From Erodium maritimum (taxonomy: Eukaryota > Streptophyta > Magnoliopsida > Geraniales > Geraniaceae), in the NCBI GenBank assembly GCA_963921825.1, contig OY997594.1, positions 10,235,001 to 10,299,000 of the forward strand: a DNA stretch of 64,000 nucleotides, given 5' to 3'. Each line of letters starts with the position of its first letter. Positions within the stretch are counted from its first letter, which is position 1. This document shows positions 23,525 through 33,829 of this stretch, in pieces. A model generated the notes under the pieces. That model made no database searches. It was given only the letters and a program-made list of their open reading frames with translations, and was not told the DNA's origin. A program made the translations under genes and the position numbers.

Positions 23525-26377
23525 CAAGGGTGGATACATAGTTATGTATATAATTAGAAATGCAGGAAGATATATATCAGAGTAGTGGAGGAAACACAGG
23601 GCCATTACCTCCCTTTGTGTTTTGTTTTTCAGAAAACACAGGTTTTGCTGTTGTTACATTCAGCAGTTTTTGGTAAGCATGCACCCGTAAAGAGCCCCGA
23701 GTTAGGATGTTAAGTGAATGAAACAATTGTTGTTAGCCTTTAAAAGGGTGAACTTCCAGTACAGTTTATAAAATACTCCTTTTATTTTGTACAACTTTAT
23801 GTGCTTCTTTGTTATTCACTACACTACATGTGAAAACTACTCTCCCCATACTGACATTGCTTATGTGTATCTAAAAAATTAAGATATTATAGTTTAATCT
23901 CTTGATTCAAGTAAGTTTTATATTTATTTTGATTTTCCAAGTAATATAGGAAGTTCACAACTATTTGCTGTTCTAGATGATTTTGGCCTCAATAATAGGC
24001 TAGAGAATTTTTTTTGAGGGTAGGCATTTTTTTCTTCTTCTTTTGTTTAAAGGGAAGTGTAAACACATTGAAGGAAGGTAGAAGATGTGTGACTGGTTTA
24101 TGGTTGACTGACCTCGATGAGAACTACAAGCTTGTATCGGTAGGTTTCTCAATGTTAGATTTGGCGAGGAACTCAAAGGGGGCGGTTTCTTCTTTAATTG
24201 TTTTCGATACAATGAACACATGAATACAGAAACTCAATGCCAGATCTTAGTGAAATCGTAGCTCCAACATTATGTCTGATGAAGATTAAATACTTGATTA
24301 GAGCATGTTCCCCACTTAGTTTTGATACAGGTGGTGTCTCTTTGATGTCTTCCTGAAAGTAAGTATTGCGTCATATTCCCATCTGTCATGCCCAAATAAA
24401 TAAGACCTTCAATTTACTGCCAAGTTTAAGAAAACCTTAACTAGGTTGAGCAAAATAAGTTAATCTGGATATCCTTGTCAAACAATCTGCAAGACCAATA
24501 ACTTTCAATAATTAACCTATTAAACAACATATTCACTTTAATACCAAACACATTATCTAGCTAGTACATGAACCTGTCAATTTCGCTTGTACAGAATCAC
24601 TACATCACTCATCACCATTTAAGTTCAGTAGCTAGAATTATAAAATCAGCCCCATAACCACCATGTGGGCTGTGACCATTATGCAAATAATAACATTTCC
24701 CTACTCTCCCCTGTTATCATACTGTGATTCTAAGTGAAGCTCCATTTCTTGTTTGGATGCAAGGAAAGGGCTGGAAAATGAGAAGAGCCTGATATGAAAA
24801 CTTTTCTTGCAAGCAACAATATCCTGTCTCCATCATATGGCCTTTCTTATCCTCAGCTCGAGGCATAGAAAATGTTCTTTTCCTACGAAAATTACATGAA
24901 AACAATGAGAGAGCAAAGTTACAGTCATCTGTTCTCTAAAATGTCAAATGCTTCCTTACTAAGAAGAAAAACAATAAAGAAGCTGTCAATTTGGGTTTTT
25001 GTTTGTTTGTTTATTTGTGGTCCAAGTCATTGCCATAAATAAAATAAGTGAGTGCTGTAGCTATCAATCACATTTTTTTTCTCGACTCTTCCTCAGAAAA
25101 ATAATAAAAACACATATTGATCATGACTTGTAAGAGATGAGACAGTGACACGGTATTAAAAAATATCCACACAATGTCCCATCTACACAAACTGGAATTT
25201 ATCAAGAAGATTCCTATTTTCTGGACTTAGTTAACAATCTTTCCCACCACTTTAATAGTCATTGTTGATTACCTTAATTTATCCTTAAACAGGATCAATC
25301 ATTGATGCAGAATGGCATTCTAGGAGGAGTCATAAGTAAAAGTCTAATTCTAACCCAAAAACTAGCCTAGTATATCAACTGCTTATTGATTTCATAATTA
25401 CCGGATGTGATTCCTAAAAGCAGAAAGTGCAAAGAAAACCATATACTAATTACATAAAAAAAGGTCTGTCAGTAAAAGTGAACTTTCTAATTGGTTATTA
25501 GCAACTTGTAATTCTTTACTAGTGTGGATCAACTAATAGGTGGAGATTCCATCATTACCCACTTCTTAATTCTCTCAATTATGTTTATTCTAATTACATA
25601 TTTAAGTATTATTTGTTAGCGGAGATCATGCCAGATCTTATTTCCAGACCTGGGTTTGTCTAATATTCCGCCGCCCAACCCAACAAGTCTTCTACCTGTA
25701 ATTAATTGTTTATTAATCACATCCATGTTGGAGAGTTTAGGGACAAAACTTTTGCCAACTCCTCCTGCCTAATCCTGAAACTTAATTCTATCCAAATTCC
25801 TCCATTAACCTATGAACTAGCTGTCTATGTGATCTAGTCAGTTCAGGTTTTCAATCAAGGAAGTTTTGCATCTAAAACAAAATATTGGAGTAAAAGCTTA
25901 CTTGACCAAGTGATCAGAAATGAACGGCTCAGAGTTGCTTTGCAGAGATGTTGCTTTCTCAACTCGAAAGTGTGATCTCAACGTCATAGAAGCAACAACT
26001 TCACCATAGCGCCGAGACCTAGTGCTGCAAGAAAATGTGAATTTATAAAGTAAGCAATCCAAATTTTCTTGTTTGAAAACATAATATGTTACAACCTGGG
26101 TTTCCCTTGCTCTTCACAAAAAAACTACCGGTCCTCAAATCAGTATATCTTATATAGTTCTATTTTTTTTCTTCCAATCTCAACTTTCTCTAGCACATGA
26201 CATGTAAAACAAATCTCATGCTTAGCTGGATCAATTTTATATTGATTATTGCCTATAATGCCGTATTCAGAATCTCAGACCCTAAAATCAACAAGGTTTA
26301 CAATTTTTGTATGCTAATACAATAAATGATACTATAATATCCAGTGGTTTATGTTGTGCATACCAACATTCAACGAC

Positions 26378-26414
26378 CGCTCGGTCGACTATAGAAGCCA
26401 TAGAAGACCGAGCG
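26378..26414. repeat. Hairpin, 9-bp perfect stem with 19-nt loop
   Basis: CGCTCGGTC at 26378-26386 pairs perfectly with GACCGAGCG at 26406-26414. The GC-rich arms stand out in AT-rich DNA. No element boundary or gene is evident. Confidence 0.6.
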
Positions 26415-27728
26415 AGCTCCAATTGATTACCTACAAATATCCTTGATTGATGGCTATTGAAAGGACATAGGATTTATTCCTTACCTCATATTTTATTTGT
26501 GCTTTCTTTTTCTTTTACCAGTTCAATTCATCTCTATAATAGGAAGTAACCTCACCATCATGATGTTTTGTTTCATCTATAACAAATCAGACATGCAGAC
26601 CTAACAGGAAGAAAGTTGGGCATTAAAAAAACTATATTTTCCCATCCAAAAACCTACAAAGAATCTACTCATGCCCTGGAACCTGAAAGCCAGTTCAGTA
26701 AATTTATTTTAAGCATCTCATAATAAATTCCAATTTTGGTTAACTCAATAATTCTTGTTAATGTGAACTTTCATGATTGTTACCATCTATGATTCAAATT
26801 CTAACAAGGTCCAAGAGCACACAGGCCAAGCAAAGACTTCCAATATTATGATACATGTATACTATCTTATATTTATATATATATAAATTATACCAAGAAG
26901 TTGCTGGTATGCAAGTATTTTATCCAATTAGCATGCAAGAGGCCAATAATTGAGTGGTTGGAGAAAATGAAGATTAGAGATAAGATTGGTTATGAAGATG
27001 TGACCAACAAAAGACATGAAAAAAGGAGCCAGAGATTGAAAATAATTGTACTTTTCTACCTAGTTGGAGCCATCCTCTAGTTTGGACTTGATAGACTCTT
27101 CATCAAATTACCTCTAGTTTCTCTTATAAATGATATGGCATTCACAATTCAGAACAAGAATGATTAACAGAAACTTCTGGGTGCAATGTGAATGCCCCTT
27201 TCACTTTTCACTTTTGAGTTAAAAGTTCAATCTGGTACCTAACTTTGGCCCCCCTGAAATCTCTAAAGGAGGATCAGCCATGTCATCTCTTTGTCTCCCT
27301 CACAGAAAAAAGTCCAAGGTTCTGTTAATCATGTGGCCAAGTATCATCACATGGCTTTAAATTATACCCACAATTTAACACAACTTTCTCTTCTTCTATT
27401 TCTCATGCCAATATCAACTTGTATAGTATACTTGTTTTCATTTTATCACGATTGAAATAGCTCCAAGTCTTTCTATAAACTTCATGTCATTCACAATCAC
27501 ATGCAATTATAAATAAATGGGAATAAACTCACCAAAGAGTCTCCTGTTATGCACCATATGCGCAATAACCTCAAATATGTCCAACACATCCCATGGTCGG
27601 TGCAAAGGTCTTGGTTTCAGATTCCTTTCTCATCTGCCCACCATCAAGGTCAATGAAGAACATCAAAATCTTACCGACCAAGAAAACCCAATTGTGAAGT
27701 TACTATAAAGCTGGAAATGCTCCATAAA

Positions 27729-27810
27729 ATCAGTAATGCTTTCAACTACATGTAAACGGGACACATGACAATCAGTAATGCTTTCAACTACATGTAAACG
27801 GGACAAATCC
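27729..27810. repeat. 42-bp direct tandem duplication
   Basis: A unit beginning ATCAGTAATGCTTTCAACTA starts at 27729 and again at 27771. The first 35 bases are identical before the second copy diverges, which suggests a recent duplication. Confidence 0.85.
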
Positions 27811-28166
27811 AAAGCCAAACTACAAATACAGTGGGACTGAAAAAGAACAAATATTTGGAATGGAAAAGACCCCACAACACATGGCCTCGATTAAGAGAGC
27901 CAATACCATCCAGACCCTACCTCTCCACCCCCCACCCCCCACCACAGGCCATGTTAGATTGAGACCTCTCCCAACTTCTTCTGAATGTTGAAATATAAAC
28001 ATGAACTAAATACATTGGTTAGGATTATGCATGAAATTAATAAGATTGATCTTTAATTAGGAGATATCTTAAAATAATCAGAAACACGTGATACAGAGTA
28101 CTAGTAGTAGCAAGCACCACACAAGACAATCCAAGTCCAACCACATCATTCGACCTCTCCTCTGTG

Positions 28167-28174
28167 TATATATA
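28167..28174 (+). promoter_or_regulatory. TATA box of the RHA2-like gene
   Basis: TATATATA lies 96 bp before the ATG at 28270, with a plausible leader between. Confidence 0.6.
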
Positions 28175-28269
28175 CATAGACCCATTTCCTTCTCTTTTTT
28201 CTGAAGACCCCCTTTTACCTACAACAAGACCACAGCAATACGGACCCAAAAAAAGCACATAGAGAGACG

Positions 28270-28731
28270 ATGGGCTTACAGGGGCAGCTGAACGACGTGT
28301 CGGATTCGATTCCTCTACTCTTCCTGGCGCTCATAGCCCACTGCATCGGATATCTCCGCTCGTTGCTCTTCACCCTCCTCCACCCAACCCCAACCCGGTT
28401 CTACCCGAACCGGGCTGCTGAAGACGAAGATTCGAGCCTCATAGTCCTCGCGGAGCAGCTGAATCTGAACCGACGCTGCTCCCACCGGTTCGGCGCCGAG
28501 GGAGAGGATGGAATCCGCGCCGCCCCGGACTGCATCGTGTGCCTGAGCACGGTGAGGGAAGGCGAGCAGGTGCGGAGGCTCGCCTGCCGCCACGTGTTCC
28601 ACAAGGACTGCTTCGACGGGTGGCTGAATCAGCTCAAGTTCAGCTGCCCGCTCTGCCGCTCTCCTCTGGTCTCGGACGAGCGCGTCGCCTCCGCGGGGAG
28701 GCGCGTGGGGACGTGGCTCTCCCTTCGTTGA
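28270..28731 (+). CDS. RHA2-like RING-H2 E3 ubiquitin ligase, 153 aa, single exon
   Basis: The start MGLQGQLNDVSDSIPLLFLA is the hallmark N-terminus of the Arabidopsis RHA2A/RHA2B family, E3 ligases that act in abscisic acid and drought or salt responses. Residues about 13-37 (IPLLFLALIAHCIGYLRSLL) are hydrophobic and probably anchor the protein in a membrane. The C3H2C3 RING is complete: C88, C91, C106, H108, H111, C114, C126 and C129, with a Trp (W118) at the usual E2-contact spacing. Length and lack of introns fit the family. Codon use is GC-rich (CTC, GCC, CGC), in sharp contrast to the AT-rich flanks. It is distinct from XERICO, whose N-terminus differs. RHA2A and RHA2B cannot be separated from sequence alone. 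Confidence 0.93.
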   Translation: MGLQGQLNDVSDSIPLLFLALIAHCIGYLRSLLFTLLHPTPTRFYPNRAAEDEDSSLIVLAEQLNLNRRCSHRFGAEGEDGIRAAPDCIVCLSTVREGEQVRRLACRHVFHKDCFDGWLNQLKFSCPLCRSPLVSDERVASAGRRVGTWLSLR

Positions 28732-29840
28732 TGCGATGAGAAAGTTGTTGACGACAAGATGAAGATGATGGTGATGGCTCTGCCGCCCCATGATTATCAC
28801 GACGCTGGTAATTGATTGGTGGTTGCGTTTTGCTTCCTTCACGTTTTTACCGTTTTTTTTACACTTTATTGGGGACGCTTTTAGTGGCAATTTTGATCCT
28901 AGATGTTTTTTTCTTCTTTCATATGGTTTTTGAAGAGCTCAATAGGGTTCTTTTTTTATTTTATTTTATGTGTGTACATTGGCTGCTGCTGTACAGATCT
29001 GAGCTTACTAGCAAGTAGCAAATTAGCAATAAGAAAGAGGATTTGCTTCTTCTCTATGCTTGCCTTTTTGTCCATCAACTTGTTATTTATTTGTATACTG
29101 TAGAAAACTCAAATAAACACTAGCGTCAAGGATATTAGCCACTCATTGGTCTGTATCAGTAGTACAGCTTTGTTGCAACTTGTTTTGGGATTGGTGTACC
29201 AACATTCATGGCTAAAGGGCCCAATTTCTTTCGGTGTTAAACCTTCATGTCCCCTGGTGATGATTAGGTTTCAATTCATTACATCTCATTCCATCTTTTA
29301 ACTTTTGTATTGTCTAGGTGGTTCCTTCTCTTCTAAATTAATTATTCATAGATTCGTGTGATAACTTGGATATGAAGGATCAAAGCTAGAGCTAAATTTG
29401 GACTTGCTAATTATTATAACTGAGTTGGAAAAAAAATAAGATTAAATTGAGAAAGCAGACAAAAAAATACATTATATAGGAAGGTGAGTGTGTGTCGGGT
29501 CAAGGAAGCTCCTGGAAAGGCATCCGTGGATGAACGAATCGTTGTTTCGAGATGAAAGCTACAGATCAAGAGTGTAATATTTTACTTTCTTTAATCTATC
29601 TTATATTGACAAATTAGTGTGTAAATGATACTAAAAATCAAAATACAAGATGGGTAACATAATCTAGAGTTAGAATGAAAAACATATTAAGAAAAGGACG
29701 AGATTTTTTTCTAACCCGTGGGTATGGAACACTCAATCTTGTATCCGGCTATCCGTTTATATCAGGGATTAACGAAACAGGCTCCTAAATTTGGGACAGT
29801 ATCAGCGAACTTCATCGCATATCTTAATTCGGCCTGACAT
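28732..29840. other. 3' flank of the RHA2-like gene, no further gene seen
   Basis: T-rich 3' UTR-like sequence to about 29110, then AT-rich DNA without coding signal. Confidence 0.45.
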
Positions 29841-29903
29841 TCGTGGTTGAAGTTTGAGGGAGGTTGTGGGATGCACAAAATGTCAGGGAGAACTCTAGGA
29901 GAT

Positions 29904-29917
29904 GGGGGGGGGGGGGG
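29904..29917. repeat. Poly-G tract of 14
   Basis: Uninterrupted G14 at the left edge of the nested transposon island. Confidence 0.85.
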
Positions 29918-29962
29918 ACCAAGGCCTCGGGTTTACACCGAGCATAGCATGACGGAGTGTGC

Positions 29963-31773
29963 ATCCCCATTAGGAATGACAATGAGGCGGGGTTCGGCCA
30001 GGGACCCTAGTCCCCGTTACTCGCTATGTCCCCGCCCCATCCCCACGTTGACCCCGCCTCGTGGGGATGGGACGGGGAACAGGGATTTTATTCCCCGCCC
30101 CATTCTCGCCCTGCGGGAGATTTTATTCCCTACCCCGTTCCTGTCCCATTCTCATCAGTGATGGGATTCCCTGTCCGTTCTCATCACCCAAAAAATGTGT
30201 GATTAAATATAGTTGTATCACCTTAATAAGAAAATAGCATATGTAAAAAAAGATTAAATGTAAAATCCAACCAAATTGCACTTACAATTTACTTGATGTG
30301 TAAATAATAGGTTGATTACATTCAAAAACTAGTTAATAAAAAATCAGTGTTACATATACATAAGGTGATACAATTATATTATATATGATTAGCATTTATA
30401 TCAATATCAATATCAAATCATAATCACAACTCAAGTATTTTAACAATTGGAATAACAAGTTAAACTTAAAATTTCCAAAAATATACAGTGTTGTGAATAC
30501 AATTTCATACACAAAAGCTATAAACTCTATCACGGTATTAAACAAGAACAATTTTATTTTTTTGGATAAGCGCTAAAATTTTATTAAAGGTCGATCTCCA
30601 AGGAGGAGAAAGCCAAAAGAAGCAACCACGATTACAAAAAACTCCAAAGGAGAAACAGGGAAAAATCCCTTAACAAAAAACTAGGCCAAAATATGACCTA
30701 ATCTTCCTCATACCACTCGCTTTCCGAGCTCGGATTAATGGGGTCCTTCCGGTTGGGGTTCTTGGACCTGATATTGTGAGTACGAGGTATCAAATTGGAT
30801 CTAGGCTTGCCCTTACGAGCCTTAGTCGCAAGGGCTTCATCCAAGCTTCTATTAAAAGATTGTATATGGGCTATCACATTTTGGGACGCGTTCTGAATGG
30901 GTGGGAGTTTCACACCAAAAACTTAATCAGTAACGTAGTCCGAAAGATGAGCAGGAGCCCGACTCAGACGTTTCGGAGGTTTGAGGAGAGCATCCTTCCA
31001 CGGACCAGATTGATCCCCATAAGAACCACCCTGCTCAAGAGTTCCTCCTTCATTCACCTCGGGCTCAGCGTCTTTTTGATCCGAAACCAATAACTGTAGC
31101 CCATCACTGTCTCGGGCCTGCTCCATACCAAAGCCCAACCCAGACCCAGAACCAATGACTGGATCGGATTGGGTTGAGTCAGGCCCAACTAGAAGCCCAT
31201 TCAACCCAAAAGACACGACTTCCTCTTCCACACGCAATCCCTCTGCATCTTCAAGTGCGCGTATATCGCGACTAACAAAAACAGTCACGCCGTAATCACC
31301 GATACTCAAATTCTGAGATGAGATCTCATGAATCACGGGCACCACGCGATCTCTGGTACGATCCGATGCTGGAGAATCAAAAAACTGAGATTCCGAAATA
31401 CCGGCCTGCGTCTCCTCCGAGCGTCCTGCCTCCATCACAGCCATGGCCGAAGATTCATGTTCTGTAAATGAAGAAAAGGACATTGTTTTATTTCTACAAA
31501 CATGACCACACTGCAAAGGTTTAAACGTGAAAAAATGTTCTTAGACAAGTGTATTGTTATTATTATGTATATAAAAATTATAATATTTTATTGAGAAATA
31601 ATGGTGCGGGGTGCGGGGCGGGGAGTGCTTGCCCCACCCGCCCCGCGCCCCACCAAAATCCTCGTTTATCTCCCCGTACCCCGCCCCGCTTCAAAAATCC
31701 TCGTCCTGAATCCACCCCCGCGGGGATGGGGATCCACGTTGGGGCGGGGAGTTTTTCCATCCCTAATCCCCAT
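29963..31773. mobile_element. hAT-type non-autonomous element, 1,795 bp, TSD ATCCCCAT
   Basis: The element spans 29971-31765. Its ends are TAGGAATGACAATG at the left and, reverse-complemented, TAGGGATGGAAAAACTCC at the right. The 8-bp duplication ATCCCCAT flanks it at 29963-29970 and 31766-31773. Both subterminal regions, of about 150-180 bp, are very rich in GGGGCGGGG/CCCCGCCCC words, while the middle is AT-rich. I see no transposase. A LINE ORF1 fragment in reverse orientation (about 30545-31516) lies inside it, either as an insertion or as captured DNA. A related but shorter element with ends TAGGGGTGGGCA lies at 58373-58945. Confidence 0.88.
30545..31516 (-). mobile_element. LINE ORF1-type retroposon fragment inside the hAT element
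   Basis: On the minus strand, 31516-30923 is open (197 codons) and ends PWKDALLKPPKRLSRAPAHL then SDYVTD. A second short frame at 30913-30698 ends in an acidic SSESEWYEED. The 3' end (reverse complement of 30545-30590) has a TTAATAAAATTTTAGCGCTT tail like plant LINE 3' ends. The PWK(D/E)xLLKPxKR motif recurs in the LINE ORF1 at 53.5 kb, which links the two. No RT is present. It is probably a truncated or internally deleted LINE copy that landed in, or was carried by, the hAT element. Confidence 0.6.
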
Positions 31774-32059
31774 ACACATTCTGTTTCACGACATACTACT
31801 CATTTACTCTAACAAGGCTTCTTTGCTGACCTCGCCTCTTCTTATTCCGGGGCAGCTTGCGCCTTGACCGGTGTGGGGTCATCCAAGCTTCTCTTTTTCA
31901 CTGTTGGCATTGTGGCTATGACCCTCTCGTCCTTGATACTAAATTTTGGGGTCCCCCCTCTGTGTTTGATTGGTGGTCGGGGCCTCAATGGGGATGGTGG
32001 AGATAGGCATTTTTCACGTGCTAGGGGCAACACTTTCCTGCTTGATGACAAGCTGGATC
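31774..32059 (+). mobile_element. LINE ORF1-type retroposon, left segment
   Basis: Sequence between the hAT element and the first LTR. The frame through ADLASSYSGAACALTGVGSS and GDRHFSRARGNTFLLDDKLD is open up to the LTR insertion point. By position and TSDs it continues at 49042 after two LTR insertions. It is weakly recognisable alone; the assignment rests on the downstream part, which holds an RRM. Confidence 0.5.
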
Positions 32060-33829
32060 TGTCACGCCCCAAATCCGGTTTTGACCGGACTCGAGACGTG
32101 AGTTAGGAATAGTAGTAAAATAATAATAAAGTTAAAGTAATTGGGAAACAACTCAAAACCTTTAAAATTACAAGTAACGATCGAGATGTAAACAAGTTAA
32201 ATACTCAGTCCAAACACGTAAGAAAAGTAGTTCGATACAAGTGGAAAGTACGTCCAACTACAATAAGCCACCCGGATCCTCCAGGAACTCCCGAGTTCCG
32301 AAACAATATCTAAGTCTACTCACCAAGGAAACTTGTACAAACAATAAACATGAAGGGGGTGAGCTTACGCTCAGTAGGAAAAAGGTAGTGAAGTAAAAGG
32401 AACCCCGCTTGGCAAGAAAACACCGTTTGTACAATTATCCAAAGGTGCCGATTAGTACGATTAACCAAAAGAACGCCATAATCAACTATCAACAAGAATT
32501 GCAATGCTTAATAAAACAGTAACTCAAGGAGATCAAGGAGCGGCAATTTATTTTTTAATAAAACAACTAAAGAAAGTATGTATAACGTCACATAGATAAC
32601 TTAAACTACAATACTCCGATCCACAGCTGGTCAATGTATCATATCGGATTGCCCCTCGGCCCAGAGGAGACACATATCGTCGAGGCTACCGGAAACATCC
32701 CTAAGGGGACACATATCATCGGAACTCTCGGAAATGTCCCCAAAGGACCATAGATCATCGGGGTGAAGTAAGATGTCCTCCCGGAAACGCTCCTGCAGGA
32801 ACGCATACCCTCGGGGTGAAGCAACAAGTAAAAAAATCCCCTCAGGGTAAACAACCTCATGTAAGAACCGCCCCCGGTCGATCCCGATCGAACCGGTGAA
32901 CTTTGGCGAAGTTTGACTTTCGGCCGGAAAAGTCAACCGATGACTGCGGGAGTCATTCGGGACCTTTCCGGGGCCCAAAAAGCTTAGCCGTCATCACGGT
33001 TAGCTTAGTTGGGCCATTTCCTTTCGTTTGACTGTAATATTGGAAAAGTCAAATTTTGGTCAAACCCGAACTTTTATCGACTAAATCCGATTTAATTTGG
33101 ACTGCTGGAAATTAATTAAAGGAGAGTGGTCCTCACTAGGACACATGTCCTTAGTGGCTTGGAGGAAAAGAAAAGAGCCTTCAATGACCTTCATACCTCA
33201 CTAGTTGTCCTTAAAGGGGATAAGAACTAAAGGGTTTTTGGTCTTTTCAACACACTAGGTCATTTAAGGCAATTGGATGACACAATTCAGCTCATTTTCT
33301 ACTGTTGCAGCCGAATAGTGCTAGAGAGAGAGTGAGAGAGAGAGAGAGAGAGGAGCAAACTTGCTTGAGGAAGAAGAAAGGGAGAGAAATGAGCCATCTT
33401 CAAGGCATTTCTTCATCAAAACGTCTCCAAATTCATCTTTTCTTCACCATCTCACCTTCCTAAAGGTTTGTACACTCTTAGTTTCTCATTTCAATCACTT
33501 TCTAGTTGTGGATTTTTGTGGGTTTTGCTAGAACTTGAAAAACTTGCTTCCTTGATTGTTAGAGGTTGGTTTTGGAGAAGAATTAGTGAAGAATATGTTG
33601 GTTTTGTTGTGTTGGTTGAAGTTTTGATGGAACCCATTGAGGGTGTTGAAGTTTGGGGTTTTTTTATGACTGTGTTTGGAGCTTGGTGATGTTGAAAATG
33701 GAGGTTTTGGTGTGGTTTTCGCAGAATTCGAGTTGGGGAAGAGCTGTTCTGGTTCGGCACTGAAGGGGACCTGGAGAGGGAAACGTTCCGGTACGGTACG
33801 CGGCACGGAACGGGCCAGGTACCGGCACG

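Larger units (their letters stand above)
23525..28150. other. Gene-free, AT-rich intergenic region
   Basis: 23525-23800 is the likely 3' UTR of the PHL-like gene. I see no supported coding gene in the rest: open frames are short, unlike known proteins, and lie in low-complexity DNA. Local structures inside (a hairpin at 26378-26414 and a 42-bp duplication at 27729-27810) are listed separately. TATATATA runs occur near 26875. Confidence 0.5.

Noticed and set aside
24000-24230. Open frames on both strands at 24.0-24.2 kb
   Set aside because: They are short, with no recognised motif and no flanking exon signals.
28315-28890. 191-codon open frame antisense to the RHA2-like gene
   Set aside because: It is a shadow of the GC-rich RING gene. 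The sense frame has a complete RING-H2 and the family N-terminus, while the antisense product has no recognisable domain.
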